A DNA stretch of 32,164 bases from Pseudomonas sp. GM49 (GCF_000282355.1 NZ_AKJL01000283.1:1-32164), one strand, 5' to 3'. Counted from the first letter of the stretch, positions 8,962-16,729 are shown. Numbers and translations are program-made. The notes: a model not told the origin generated them from the letters alone.

Positions 8962-9440
8962 GGTTCGGCGGCTCCCGGTTTATTGTTATCGGGGACAAAT
9001 CTTGTCTTCGAACCACTCTAAACCCGAGCGCTCAGAAAGATGTCCCCTCAAGGGGACATCTTTCTGAGCGCTCGCATTGTTCAACTACTAAAAAATCGCC
9101 AACCGGTAGTGCGCTCGAACTACGAAGACCTTGATAACGAAGACACTCTCAATAGCACTACATCCTTTCATACCTCGGGGAAAACTCTCTTTGGCAATAC
9201 GCATTTTTAATGACGCATACAGATCGATTTAGCTTCCAGGCAGGTGACGAACTGACCCATATGCCGACGCCTCGGCCACTCGTGGATATTGCAATTTTTC
9301 TGAAAAGCCCCTTCGGCGCCAGCGCCTATTCCCCGCTGCGATGCCCTGCCGATAATTCCTCATCGAAATTCGCCATGGTGCCTGATGATCTGGCCGCAAG
9401 GTTGGTGCTCTGAGTACCTGGCTCTTGAATGAGGACTCGC
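8962..9440. promoter_or_regulatory. Divergent intergenic control region between hydroxylase and racemase-like operons
   Basis: 479 bp without a credible gene. It must hold both divergent promoters. Visible elements: a 50-bp palindrome (9025-9074); GTAGT-N8-ACTAC (9106-9123), a possible operator; and the 7-mer CGAAGAC at 9123-9129 and 9138-9144, with its inverted copy at 9004-9010. An extra GGGGACA lies at 8991-8997, echoing the palindrome core. I found no consensus sigma-54 -24/-12 element. An open frame at 9210-9413 has no ribosome binding site or recognisable protein pattern. Confidence 0.6.
9025..9074. repeat. 50-bp near-perfect palindrome (24-bp arms, 2-nt centre)
   Basis: Left arm 9025-9048 and right arm 9051-9074 are exact reverse complements around the dinucleotide CA. 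The centre reads TGTCCCCTCAAGGGGACA. Each arm ends in GAGCGCTC, itself a palindrome. It has no flanking T-tract and lies between two divergent promoters, so a simple terminator is unlikely. It could be a regulatory cruciform or RNA hairpin, or a small mobile palindromic element or fused transposon ends. Confidence 0.9.
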
Positions 9441-10265
9441 ATGAGCATTCGTATCTGGCATCAAAGTTTCACTGTTCTGAGCGACCTGGGCGCTTACGAC
9501 GAGGCCTTGCGTGCGCATTTTCGCAGGGTGGCCCGGCCGGACACCGTGGTCCATATGCATGGGATGCGTCCGGGTACCTACCGCAACCACTATCCGGGAG
9601 ACGACATCAAGTATTCGGCCCTGCAGTATCTGCATGGCCTGCAGTTCATGGCGGCGGGCATCAATGCCCAGCATCAGGGTTTCGACGTCTACGCCATCAG
9701 CACCTTGCCAGAGCCTGCCCTCAGGGAAACGCGCAGCCTGCTGGATATTCCGGTGGTGGGCTATGGCGAATCGGCGATGCTGACCGCGTGCATGCTCGGG
9801 CGTACGTTCGGAGTTCTGGTGTTCATTGACGAGTTGGCTGAGCAGGTGACTGAAAACGCTGCGCGCCATGGCCTCGCCGGGCGGTTGACGGAAGTGCGAC
9901 ATGTTGGCTTTCGCTTTGCCGATGTGTTGGCAGGCTTCAACGATCCCGCTGAACTGATCGAACGTTTTCGCAGTGCTGCGCGAGGCCTGATCGCCAAAGG
10001 CGCTGAAGTGATCATTCCCGGCGAAGCCCCGCTGAGCGTACTGCTGGCAACCCACGGCATTAACGAGGTGGACGGTGTGCCAGTGCTCGACTCGCTCGGC
10101 GCCTGGGTCAAACAGGCGGAAAGCATGGTGGACTTGCGGCGCGCCAACGGTACACGCACTTGCAATCGTGGCTATTTTTCAGCCCAACCAGAGCCCGAGC
10201 GGGTTCGGGAAATCTTCGACTTCTATGGTTTGGGCTCGTTCATTCAAGCAGGAGATCAGGCATGA
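9441..10265 (+). CDS. Asp/Glu/hydantoin-racemase-superfamily protein lacking both usual catalytic cysteines
   Basis: 274-residue protein of the Asp/Glu racemase fold. The segment DIPVVGYGESAMLTACMLGRTFGVLVF (about residues 102-128) matches the PVVGIxEA...LG block of hydantoin/Asp racemases. When I align by eye, the first catalytic cysteine falls at T88 (STLPEPALRE) and the second at E195 (IIPGEAPLS), so the two-cysteine proton-transfer pair is missing. It is probably not a classical racemase; an isomerase, decarboxylase or lyase role is possible. I chose the ATG at 9441 because GAGG lies six bases upstream; an ATG at 9429 lacks this. It is the first gene of the operon and overlaps the next by ATGA. 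Confidence 0.72.
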   Translation: MSIRIWHQSFTVLSDLGAYDEALRAHFRRVARPDTVVHMHGMRPGTYRNHYPGDDIKYSALQYLHGLQFMAAGINAQHQGFDVYAISTLPEPALRETRSLLDIPVVGYGESAMLTACMLGRTFGVLVFIDELAEQVTENAARHGLAGRLTEVRHVGFRFADVLAGFNDPAELIERFRSAARGLIAKGAEVIIPGEAPLSVLLATHGINEVDGVPVLDSLGAWVKQAESMVDLRRANGTRTCNRGYFSAQPEPERVREIFDFYGLGSFIQAGDQA

Positions 10266-11641
10266 ATCGTTATGAATGTGATCTGCTGGTGATCGGCGGC
10301 GGGCTGGCGGGTTTCAGCGCGGCCCTGGCAGCTGCCCAAGCGGGCTTGCAGGTGATAGTGCTGGAGAAGACTGCGCAAACCGGCGGGTCATCGGCCATGA
10401 GCGGCGGATGCCTGGCGTTCGCCGGCACCGACCTGCAGCGTGCGCACGGTATCGAAGATTCGTCGCAATTGCTGTTCGACGACCTCGTCGATGTGGGCAA
10501 GGGCGAATGCGACGAGGCACTGGTCAAGTTGTACACCGATCACCAACTGCAGACCTACCAGTGGCTCAAGGACAACGGCGTGGTTTTTACCGATGTCATC
10601 GAGGCCGCCTCCGGGCAGTCGGTGCCACGGGTGCACAACGTGGACCCGGCCGACATGGTGCGCCAACTGCAACAGGCGGCGCTGGCAACACAACAGGTCG
10701 AGGTCTGGTTGCACAGCCGTGCCCGCCGTCTGTTGCGTGAGGACGGTGGCCGTGTGTTGGGGGCGAGCGTCGAGCGAAACGGGGAAACGGTCCAGGTCCT
10801 GGCTCGTAGAGCGGTGCTGCTGGCCAGCGGCGGGTTTGTCCAGGACCGGGCGTTGATTCACAGCTTTGTCCCGCAGTACGACAATGCGGTGTTTATCGGT
10901 GGCGAAGGCAATGAAGGCGACGGCCTGCGCATGGCCTGGGCCTTGGGTGCGGATGTGCGCGACCTGCCGTACATCAAGGGCACGTTCGGTAAACACCCCA
11001 TGGACGAGCATAATCACCACGCTTGCCTGGCGGTCTACAAGGGCGCCATCGCGGTGAACCAGGAAGGTCGGCGATTTGTCGACGAGTCACAGTCCTACAA
11101 GTTGCTCGGCGATGCAGTAATGCAACAGAGCTACGGTGTGGGCTATCAGATCCTGGATCAGGACATCATGCTCAGCGGTGACAATCAGGTGCGAATCCTC
11201 GACTTCACTCGGCGCCTGGAGGAGGGGCTGTTCGTTGAGGCGCAGACGTTGCAACAACTGGCGCGTCTGATCGAAGTGCCCGAGGACGTGTTACTCGCCG
11301 AAGTCAGTGCCTATAACGATGCCGTGCGCCAGGGGCAAACCCCCGCGTTCGGTCGTCAACACCTGGTGCATCATCACGGTCATCTGCGCACCATCGAGCG
11401 TCCACCCTTTTATGCCTACCCCTCAACGGCGGCGGTTTTCGGCACCTACTGCGGCGTGATCGTCGACATGGATTTGCACGTGCTCGATGTGTTCGGCGAA
11501 CCCATCACCGGGTTGCTGGCGGCGGGCGAGATGATCGGCGGCTTCCACGGCGCTGCCTACATGACCGGTTCGGCCCTGGGCAAGGCGGCGGTGTTCGGGC
11601 GCCTGGCCGGTGCCAGCCTGGGCAATGCGAGTGAGGGCTGA
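10262..11641 (+). CDS. FAD-dependent dehydrogenase/reductase of the fumarate reductase-KstD superfamily
   Basis: 459-residue flavoprotein. The dinucleotide-binding fold is IGGGLAGFSAA (residues 11-21), followed by GGSSAMSGG (41-49), the loop typical of fumarate-reductase/3-ketosteroid dehydrogenase proteins. ASGGF (188-192) and VNQEGRRFVDE (265-275) are family signatures. The C-terminal FAD cap is LLAAGEMIGGFHGAAYMTGSALGKA. The ATG at 10262 overlaps the upstream stop (ATGA) and has GGAG seven bases before it. The frame is open further upstream, but that part lies inside the racemase-like gene. It is followed by its own ETF pair, so electrons probably leave through ETF rather than heme or Fe-S. 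Substrate unknown. Confidence 0.82.
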   Translation: MNRYECDLLVIGGGLAGFSAALAAAQAGLQVIVLEKTAQTGGSSAMSGGCLAFAGTDLQRAHGIEDSSQLLFDDLVDVGKGECDEALVKLYTDHQLQTYQWLKDNGVVFTDVIEAASGQSVPRVHNVDPADMVRQLQQAALATQQVEVWLHSRARRLLREDGGRVLGASVERNGETVQVLARRAVLLASGGFVQDRALIHSFVPQYDNAVFIGGEGNEGDGLRMAWALGADVRDLPYIKGTFGKHPMDEHNHHACLAVYKGAIAVNQEGRRFVDESQSYKLLGDAVMQQSYGVGYQILDQDIMLSGDNQVRILDFTRRLEEGLFVEAQTLQQLARLIEVPEDVLLAEVSAYNDAVRQGQTPAFGRQHLVHHHGHLRTIERPPFYAYPSTAAVFGTYCGVIVDMDLHVLDVFGEPITGLLAAGEMIGGFHGAAYMTGSALGKAAVFGRLAGASLGNASEG

Positions 11642-11643
11642 GC

Positions 11644-12432
11644 ATGAAAATTCTGATCCTGCTCGCAGGTGTGGCAGATATCCGCTACCCGTTGCATCCC
11701 ATCAGTTTGAGTAGCGAATCGTTGATCCAGGAGCAGGGTACACCCCGACGCCTGCTCAGCCCGTTCGACGAGGCTGCGTTGGAGGTGGCGCTCAAATTGC
11801 GCGATGCTCGACCTGAAACACAGATCGATGTGTTGCTGCTCGACGGCTGCAACAGTGAAAACCTGTTGCGCAGTGTCGCGGCGTTTTGCCCCGATTCATT
11901 GCGCTGCCTGCAGCTTCAACCGTGCCAGCTATGGGATGGGCGCCAGACAGCGGTGCAGATCGCCGGGCTGATCAAGCGCGATTACCCTGGGCATGAATTG
12001 ATTTTGCTGGGACGAGAGCTGGGCGATCTGGACGAAGGCAGTATCGCCGTTTTGCTGGCGCGTCGACTGGGCCGACCACAACTGGCAATGGCCCAATATG
12101 GCCAATGGCAAGACGAACAGTTGTGGCTGATGCGCGAGCGTGGTACCTGCGAAGAGTGGTTACGGGTCGATCAGCCGATGTTGGCGAGTGTGACCAATGA
12201 TCGACGCAACAAGCTGCGGCATCCGCTGATGAAAAATGTCATGCACGCCAAGCGACTGACCTTCACCCGGGTCACGGCATCGACGCCGGCGCGCGTCGGA
12301 CTGACGTTGTCGCAGCTGGAGATCGCACCGGTTATTGCGCGAGGCGGGCAGTGCCGGCTACTGAGCGGCGACGTTGCGGAGCAGGCCAAGGCGCTGGTCG
12401 GTTGGCTAAAAGAGCAAGGGGTCAACTCATGA
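11644..12432 (+). CDS. Electron transfer flavoprotein beta-subunit-like protein, divergent
   Basis: 262-residue protein resembling EtfB in layout: an N-terminal MKILILLAGVADIRYPLHPI, then SPFDEAALEVALKLRDA (compare NPFDExAxExALxLKE in EtfB). The middle block GDLDEGSIAVLLARRLGRPQ corresponds to the DxDxxQVGPxLAxxLGxPQ region. The end block RHPLMKNVMHAKRLTF resembles the classical RYPSLKGIMAAKKK. The usual AMP-binding residues are poorly kept, so cofactor content is uncertain. It starts 2 bp after the flavoprotein stop and overlaps the alpha subunit by ATGA. Together with the next gene it should form a heterodimer receiving electrons from the adjacent FAD enzyme and delivering them to ETF-quinone oxidoreductase encoded elsewhere. 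Confidence 0.8.
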   Translation: MKILILLAGVADIRYPLHPISLSSESLIQEQGTPRRLLSPFDEAALEVALKLRDARPETQIDVLLLDGCNSENLLRSVAAFCPDSLRCLQLQPCQLWDGRQTAVQIAGLIKRDYPGHELILLGRELGDLDEGSIAVLLARRLGRPQLAMAQYGQWQDEQLWLMRERGTCEEWLRVDQPMLASVTNDRRNKLRHPLMKNVMHAKRLTFTRVTASTPARVGLTLSQLEIAPVIARGGQCRLLSGDVAEQAKALVGWLKEQGVNS

Positions 12433-13400
12433 GCAGACTGCTGGCGGTCATTCCTCAAGCCTGGGGTGCCCAGGCACTGGAAGCGGCACTCGGTGCGGCG
12501 CAGCAGGTCAGTGCCGGGGAGGCTTTTGCGGTTGTGCTGGTCAGTAGCCAGCCGAGCGCCGCGCACGCGCAACTGGCGACGAGGGCCGGGGCGCAATTGG
12601 TTTATCAGGCCGTGCACGAAGCATTGGGCGAATGCGACGAGCCGCAGGTTTTGGTGGCTGCGGTCGCCGAAGCGCTGCGGGCGATTCCCCGTCTGGGCAG
12701 TGAAGTACCACTGGTGTTGCTGCCGCCCGGTCCTCAGGGTGAGGAACTGGCGGCATTGTTGGCCGACTATCTGGATGGGCAAGCGTTGGGTCGTTGTGTC
12801 GCACTGCAGCTTGCGGATGACGCAGTGCTGGCCGAGCGCGCGGCCTGGGGCGGGCGCATGCGCCTTGCTTTGCGAGTTGACAACCGACCGGCATTTGCTT
12901 GTCTACGCGCCGGCCGGCCGCAGCTTAAGGCCGAGGCCTCGGCTGATATTTTCAATCTCGAACTGCATGGCAGCTTGCCCAAGGCGTTGACTCTGGATAA
13001 ACGCGAAAGCGGCCAACGCCTGCCGCCTCTGGAGGGCGCCAAGCTGGTGGTGTCCGGTGGACGTGGGGTCAATGAACAAGGCTTTGCCTTGCTTGAGGAG
13101 TTGGCGTTGAACCTCGGTGGAACCTTGGGCGGCAGTTTGCCGGCCGTGGATGCGGGTATGGTGCCAGTGCTGCGGCAGGTCGGCGTGTCAGGCAAGTTTG
13201 TCAGCCCGCAGATCTATCTGGCGGTGGGTATCTCCGGCACGTTGCAGCATCTGGCCGGGGTCAGCCTCGACAGCTGCATCGTGGCCATTAACCAGGATCC
13301 CGAGGCGGACATTTTCAAGGTCGCCAGCCTGGGTATCGTTGCCCCTTGGGAAACCTTACTGCCGGCGTTGCTTGATGGCCTGCGTCAGTTGCCCGAATAG
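12429..13400 (+). CDS. Electron transfer flavoprotein alpha-subunit-like protein
   Basis: 323-residue EtfA homologue. The C-terminal FAD domain is well kept: LVVSGGRGVNEQGFALLEELA (from residue 206), AVDAGMVPVLRQVGVSGKFVSPQIYLAVGISGTLQHLAG (239-277) and VAINQDPEADIFKVASLGIV (285-304), all recognisable EtfA signatures. The N-terminal domain is more divergent. I chose the ATG at 12429, which forms an ATGA overlap with the beta-subunit stop; an open extension to 12351 lies inside the beta-subunit gene. It is the last gene of the operon, followed 21 bp later by a hairpin terminator. The pair appears dedicated to the flavoprotein at 10262 rather than being the housekeeping ETF. Confidence 0.87.
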   Translation: MSRLLAVIPQAWGAQALEAALGAAQQVSAGEAFAVVLVSSQPSAAHAQLATRAGAQLVYQAVHEALGECDEPQVLVAAVAEALRAIPRLGSEVPLVLLPPGPQGEELAALLADYLDGQALGRCVALQLADDAVLAERAAWGGRMRLALRVDNRPAFACLRAGRPQLKAEASADIFNLELHGSLPKALTLDKRESGQRLPPLEGAKLVVSGGRGVNEQGFALLEELALNLGGTLGGSLPAVDAGMVPVLRQVGVSGKFVSPQIYLAVGISGTLQHLAGVSLDSCIVAINQDPEADIFKVASLGIVAPWETLLPALLDGLRQLPE

Positions 13401-13421
13401 AGTCAGCTGCAAGCGTTGAAC

Positions 13422-13458
13422 AAAAAATGCCAGCCACCCAGTGGGCTGGCATTTTTTT
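13422..13458. terminator. Bidirectional rho-independent terminator
   Basis: 14-bp perfect stem: AAAAAATGCCAGCC (13422-13435) pairs with 13444-13457 around an 8-nt loop, with an A-run on the left and a T-run on the right. It sits between the convergent ends of the ETF alpha gene and the LysR gene, so it can stop transcription from both sides. Confidence 0.9.
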
Positions 13459-13476
13459 ATCGCCGTCATCTGTACG

Positions 13477-14427
13477 TCAGTTCAGCCCGCGGCGCCCTTG
13501 CCGAACTGCGATGCTGGCGTCTGAGGGGGGGCGGCGCTGAGCGTCCAGGGTGGCCAGAATGAATTCGATAAAGGCCCGGGTACGCGGCGCAACAAAGCGT
13601 GCCTTGGGGGTCACGGTGTAGAAGTTGCGGCTGCCGGTGCTCCAGTCGGGGAACAATTCCACCAGCTCTCCGCTGCGGATCAGCCCGTTGACGAATACGT
13701 CCAGTACGTAAATGACGCCTTGCTCGGCCAGGGCGGCCTGGATCAATGCGTCGGTGCTGTTGAAGTGCAGTTCGCCCCGCGGGGTCAGTTGGTGATGTTC
13801 GCCCTCGCAGGCAAACGTCCAGTCCGACACGGTATAGCGACCAGCGCCAAAAATGCCCAGGCAATGCTGCGGCAACAGCGCCTGCGGTTGGTGTGGCGTG
13901 CCGATGCGCTTGAGCAGACCGGGTGCGGCGCAGGCCACGTAGTGCGCCTGATAAAGCGGTCGGGCGACGAGGTCGGCGTCATTGACCGAGTCAATGCGAA
14001 TGGCCACGTCGGTGCCCGTCGCGATCAGGTCTTCGGCATGGTCGGTCTGGCGCAGCGCCACGGACAATCCGGGATGTTGCGCGGTAAAGGCCGGTAACGC
14101 CGGGCACAGCAGGGCGCGAGCGAAGGCAGCCGGTGACTCGATGCACAACTGCCCGCTGATCTCGCCTTTCTTTTGCCTGACCTGGGCCTCCATGTCAGCA
14201 ATTTGCTGCAGCACCTGATTGCACTGCTCGAAGTAACCTTCGCCGTCATCGGTCAGGCGCAACGAGCGGGTGTTGCGCGACAACAAAGTCACCCCCAGGT
14301 AGTTCTCCAGGTTGCGCACACTGGAGGTCACAGTGGCATTGGCGATATCCAGCGACTCGGCGGCGCGGCTGAAACTGCCGCATTCCACTACACGCACGAA
14401 CACCTGCATTGCCCAGAGTCTGTCCAT
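13477..14427 (-). CDS. LysR-family regulator divergent from the FAD/SDR/hydrolase operon
   Basis: 316-residue LysR-type regulator. The N-terminal helix-turn-helix is MDRLWAMQVFVRVVECGSFSRAAESLDIANATVTSSVRNLENYLGVTLLSRNTRSLRLTDDG, typical of the PcaQ/DmlR-like group. The co-inducer domain runs from about residue 90 onward. It ends convergently with the ETF operon, sharing its terminator, and its start is 97 bp from the start of the divergent FAD dehydrogenase gene. In the gap is a T-N11-A palindrome (14444-14458). By the usual LysR arrangement it probably controls the divergent operon and itself. Effector unknown. Confidence 0.82.
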   Translation of the reverse strand: MDRLWAMQVFVRVVECGSFSRAAESLDIANATVTSSVRNLENYLGVTLLSRNTRSLRLTDDGEGYFEQCNQVLQQIADMEAQVRQKKGEISGQLCIESPAAFARALLCPALPAFTAQHPGLSVALRQTDHAEDLIATGTDVAIRIDSVNDADLVARPLYQAHYVACAAPGLLKRIGTPHQPQALLPQHCLGIFGAGRYTVSDWTFACEGEHHQLTPRGELHFNSTDALIQAALAEQGVIYVLDVFVNGLIRSGELVELFPDWSTGSRNFYTVTPKARFVAPRTRAFIEFILATLDAQRRPPSDASIAVRQGRRGLN

Positions 14428-14443
14428 CGGTTTTCACCTTTTT

Positions 14444-14458
14444 CTAATAGCCCATTAG
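14444..14458. promoter_or_regulatory. Candidate LysR-type operator (CTAAT-N5-ATTAG)
   Basis: Perfect 5-bp inverted repeat with a T-N11-A core in the 97-bp divergent gap between the LysR gene and the FAD dehydrogenase gene. It resembles the palindrome upstream of tcuA (TTTAG-N5-CTAAA). Position and form fit a LysR recognition site; binding is inferred. Confidence 0.4.
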
Positions 14459-14524
14459 CCGCGTCACGCTCGAACCCTGGGGCAGCGATTTCTATAGTAC
14501 CAGCCACCAAGTGAGGAACTACCT

Positions 14525-15979
14525 ATGGCTGAGTTGAATTTCGATCTGATTGTGCTGGGCTGCGGAGTCGCCGGTTTGTCGGCAGCGGTGGCGGGGGCCG
14601 AACGTGGCTTGCGCGTGGCGGTTCTGGAACGGGCCTGCCGTGAAGAGCGCGGCGGGCAGAGTCGCTTTACCGAGGCTTATCTGCGGATGAAAAGCCATTC
14701 ACAGGTGACCGATGATTTCGACACATTCCTGGCCGAGCATTCCGGGTATTACCAAGACCCTGATTTCGTCGCTGAAACCCTAGCCGATCGTGCCGACTGG
14801 TCGGCGCAAACTCGTGCGCTGGGTTCGGTCGATGCATCGGTGATCAGTACCTTTGCCGAACAAGTACCCGGCACCATCGAGTGGTTGAAGGGCAACGGCG
14901 TGAAATTTGACTTTCTGCCCACTCAGTTTTTGACCAGCACCCAACCGCGTCTGTTGCCGGTAGGCGGTGGTGAAGCCATTGTCGAAGCCCTGGCGGCAAA
15001 GGCTGAGGCCCTGGGTGCGGAGTTTTTCTACGAAACCTCCGGGCGTCAGTTGTTGACCGAAGGCTTCGCCACGGTCACCGGCATCCGGGCGCTGTCACGT
15101 CAGTATGGCGATCTGGTCTTTCACGGTGCGGTGGTATTGGCCAGTGGTGGTTTTGAAGGAAACACCGAAATGCTGGGGCGCTACCTGGGACCGCGATCGG
15201 TGTACCTGCGCCCGGTGTGCAAGGGTGCCTATTACAACCGCGGCGAAGGCATCCAGATGGCGCTGGACATGGGCGCGGCGCCTAGCGGTGAATATGGCAG
15301 TTATCACGCCGAGCCGGTGGACCCGCGCTCGGGCATTTCCGAGCCGTCGATTTTTGTCTTCCCTTACGGCGTGCTGGTCAACAAGCAGGGGCGACGCTTC
15401 ACTGACGAAGCACCGGGAACGGTCGATGCCTGGTACGAGCGCGTGACGCGGCAGATTTACCAACAGGATGAAGGCATTGCCTGGGTGATTCTCGATCAGA
15501 AGGTCAAGGACGTACCCAATTACCGTCTTGCGATCCGCACCGATCAGGCCGCGATAGAAGGCGCAAGCCTGGTCGAGTTGGCCGATAAATTGGGTATCTG
15601 CGCGAACACTTTGCAAGACACGGTTAGCCGCTACAACGCTGCCTGCCGTCCCGGCGATTACCAACCTTTGCAGCTCGATGGCGTGGCCACGGTCGGCCTT
15701 GAACCACCCAAAAGCAACTGGGCCCTGCCATTGGATGCGGGACCGTATTTCGCCTACCCGATCATCTCTGCCAACGTCTTCACCTTCGGTGGCCTCAAGG
15801 TCGATGAGCGAGCGCAGGTGATCAACGCAGAGGGTCAGCCGATCGGCAACCTGTACGCCGCCGGTGAAACCGTGGGCTTGTACTTTGGCAACTACGCGGG
15901 CGGCACTTCCGTGCTCAAGGGTCTGGTGTTCGGCCGTCTGGCCGGTCAGGCCGCAGCGCAGCAGCGGGGGGTGCAATGA
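14525..15979 (+). CDS. FAD-binding dehydrogenase of the TcuA/fumarate reductase-KstD superfamily
   Basis: 484-residue flavoprotein. The fold begins LIVLGCGVAGLSAAVAGAERG (G12, G14, G17), followed by RGGQSRFTEAYLRMKS, which corresponds to the [14 protein letters not shown] block of TcuA. LASGGFEGN (about residue 205) and VNKQGRRFTDEAPG are family signatures. The C-terminal cap is LYAAGETVGLYFGNYAGGTSVLKGLVFGR. GAGGA lies seven bases before the ATG. The gene has no Fe-S, heme or ETF partner beside it; instead it overlaps an SDR gene by ATGA. A desaturase or reductase acting on an alicyclic or carboxylic substrate is plausible, but the reaction cannot be fixed from sequence. Confidence 0.82.
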   Translation: MAELNFDLIVLGCGVAGLSAAVAGAERGLRVAVLERACREERGGQSRFTEAYLRMKSHSQVTDDFDTFLAEHSGYYQDPDFVAETLADRADWSAQTRALGSVDASVISTFAEQVPGTIEWLKGNGVKFDFLPTQFLTSTQPRLLPVGGGEAIVEALAAKAEALGAEFFYETSGRQLLTEGFATVTGIRALSRQYGDLVFHGAVVLASGGFEGNTEMLGRYLGPRSVYLRPVCKGAYYNRGEGIQMALDMGAAPSGEYGSYHAEPVDPRSGISEPSIFVFPYGVLVNKQGRRFTDEAPGTVDAWYERVTRQIYQQDEGIAWVILDQKVKDVPNYRLAIRTDQAAIEGASLVELADKLGICANTLQDTVSRYNAACRPGDYQPLQLDGVATVGLEPPKSNWALPLDAGPYFAYPIISANVFTFGGLKVDERAQVINAEGQPIGNLYAAGETVGLYFGNYAGGTSVLKGLVFGRLAGQAAAQQRGVQ

Positions 15980-16707
15980 ACGTCGCGGTAGTGACCGGCG
16001 CCGGCGGCGCCATTGGCAGCGCCGTGTGCAAACTGCTGACCAGTGAAGGCTGGCAGGTAGCGGCGCTGGACCTGGCTGAGCCGCGGGTGCTCGGCCCGAA
16101 CATGCGCTTCTACTCCTGCGACGTGGCCTCACGCATCGCTGTGCGCGATGTGGTCGAAGACATCGAGGATCATATGGGCCCTATCACCGCGCTGGTCAAT
16201 GTCGCGGGAGTCTTGTCCACCGGCAGTGCGCTGGAACTCAAAGTCAGCGAGTTTGAACGGGTGATGCGGGTCAACGTGCAGGGCACGTTGATTCCTTGTC
16301 AATTGATCGGCCAACTCATGGCCGAGCGCAAGCAGGGCAACATCGTCAACATCGGTTCGGTGGTCGGCAAAAACGGTGGCAACGCCCGTCCATGGCTGGA
16401 TGCCAACGAACAGACGCGGGCCGGCGGCGTCGCCTACGGCATGTCGAAAGCGGCGGTACACAGCATGACTCTGTTCCTGGCCAAGGAGCTGGCAAGTGCC
16501 GGTGTGCGGGTCAATGCGGTGGCGCCGGGACCGATCGCTACCGAAATGACCACTGCCTTTCCCGAGAATTTGCGGGCCCTGATCCCCCTGGGACGCATGG
16601 GCCGCGCGGACGAAGTGGCGGCGGCCGTCAGTTTCATGCTATCGGACAAGGCCGGATTTATCAGCGGGGAAATCCTCGACATCAACGGTGCACTGTGGTG
16701 CGACTGA
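15976..16707 (+). CDS. Short-chain dehydrogenase/reductase (SDR)
   Basis: 243-residue classical SDR, an NAD(P)-dependent alcohol/ketone oxidoreductase. The cofactor motif TGAGGAIG is at residues 7-14. Asp32 at the end of the second strand (AALDLAEP) favours NAD(H) over NADP(H). NVAG (75-78) follows, then the catalytic residues Ser128 (NIGSVVG), Tyr154 and Lys158 (YGMSK). The C-terminal PGPIATEM motif is typical. It overlaps the FAD dehydrogenase gene by 4 bp and is followed 22 bp later by the isochorismatase-fold gene. In this setting it may oxidise a ring alcohol to the ketone that the flavoprotein desaturates; that order is inference. Confidence 0.87.
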   Translation: MNVAVVTGAGGAIGSAVCKLLTSEGWQVAALDLAEPRVLGPNMRFYSCDVASRIAVRDVVEDIEDHMGPITALVNVAGVLSTGSALELKVSEFERVMRVNVQGTLIPCQLIGQLMAERKQGNIVNIGSVVGKNGGNARPWLDANEQTRAGGVAYGMSKAAVHSMTLFLAKELASAGVRVNAVAPGPIATEMTTAFPENLRALIPLGRMGRADEVAAAVSFMLSDKAGFISGEILDINGALWCD

Positions 16708-16729
16708 TTCAAGCCAAGGGAAACACACA

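Noticed and set aside
9182..9212. Possible sigma-54 promoter beginning TTGGCAATACGC
   Set aside because: The -24-like TGGCA is not followed by a GC dinucleotide at the -12 position.
9210..9413. 67-codon open frame in the divergent region
   Set aside because: No Shine-Dalgarno before its ATG, no recognisable motif, and located in a promoter region; not supported as a gene.
10160..10261. N-terminal extension of the flavoprotein frame
   Set aside because: It lies inside the racemase-like gene; the ATG at 10262 has a ribosome binding site and starts directly before the FAD fold.
15095..16132. 345-codon open frame on the minus strand
   Set aside because: Antisense to the FAD dehydrogenase/SDR junction; Arg-rich, with no family pattern.
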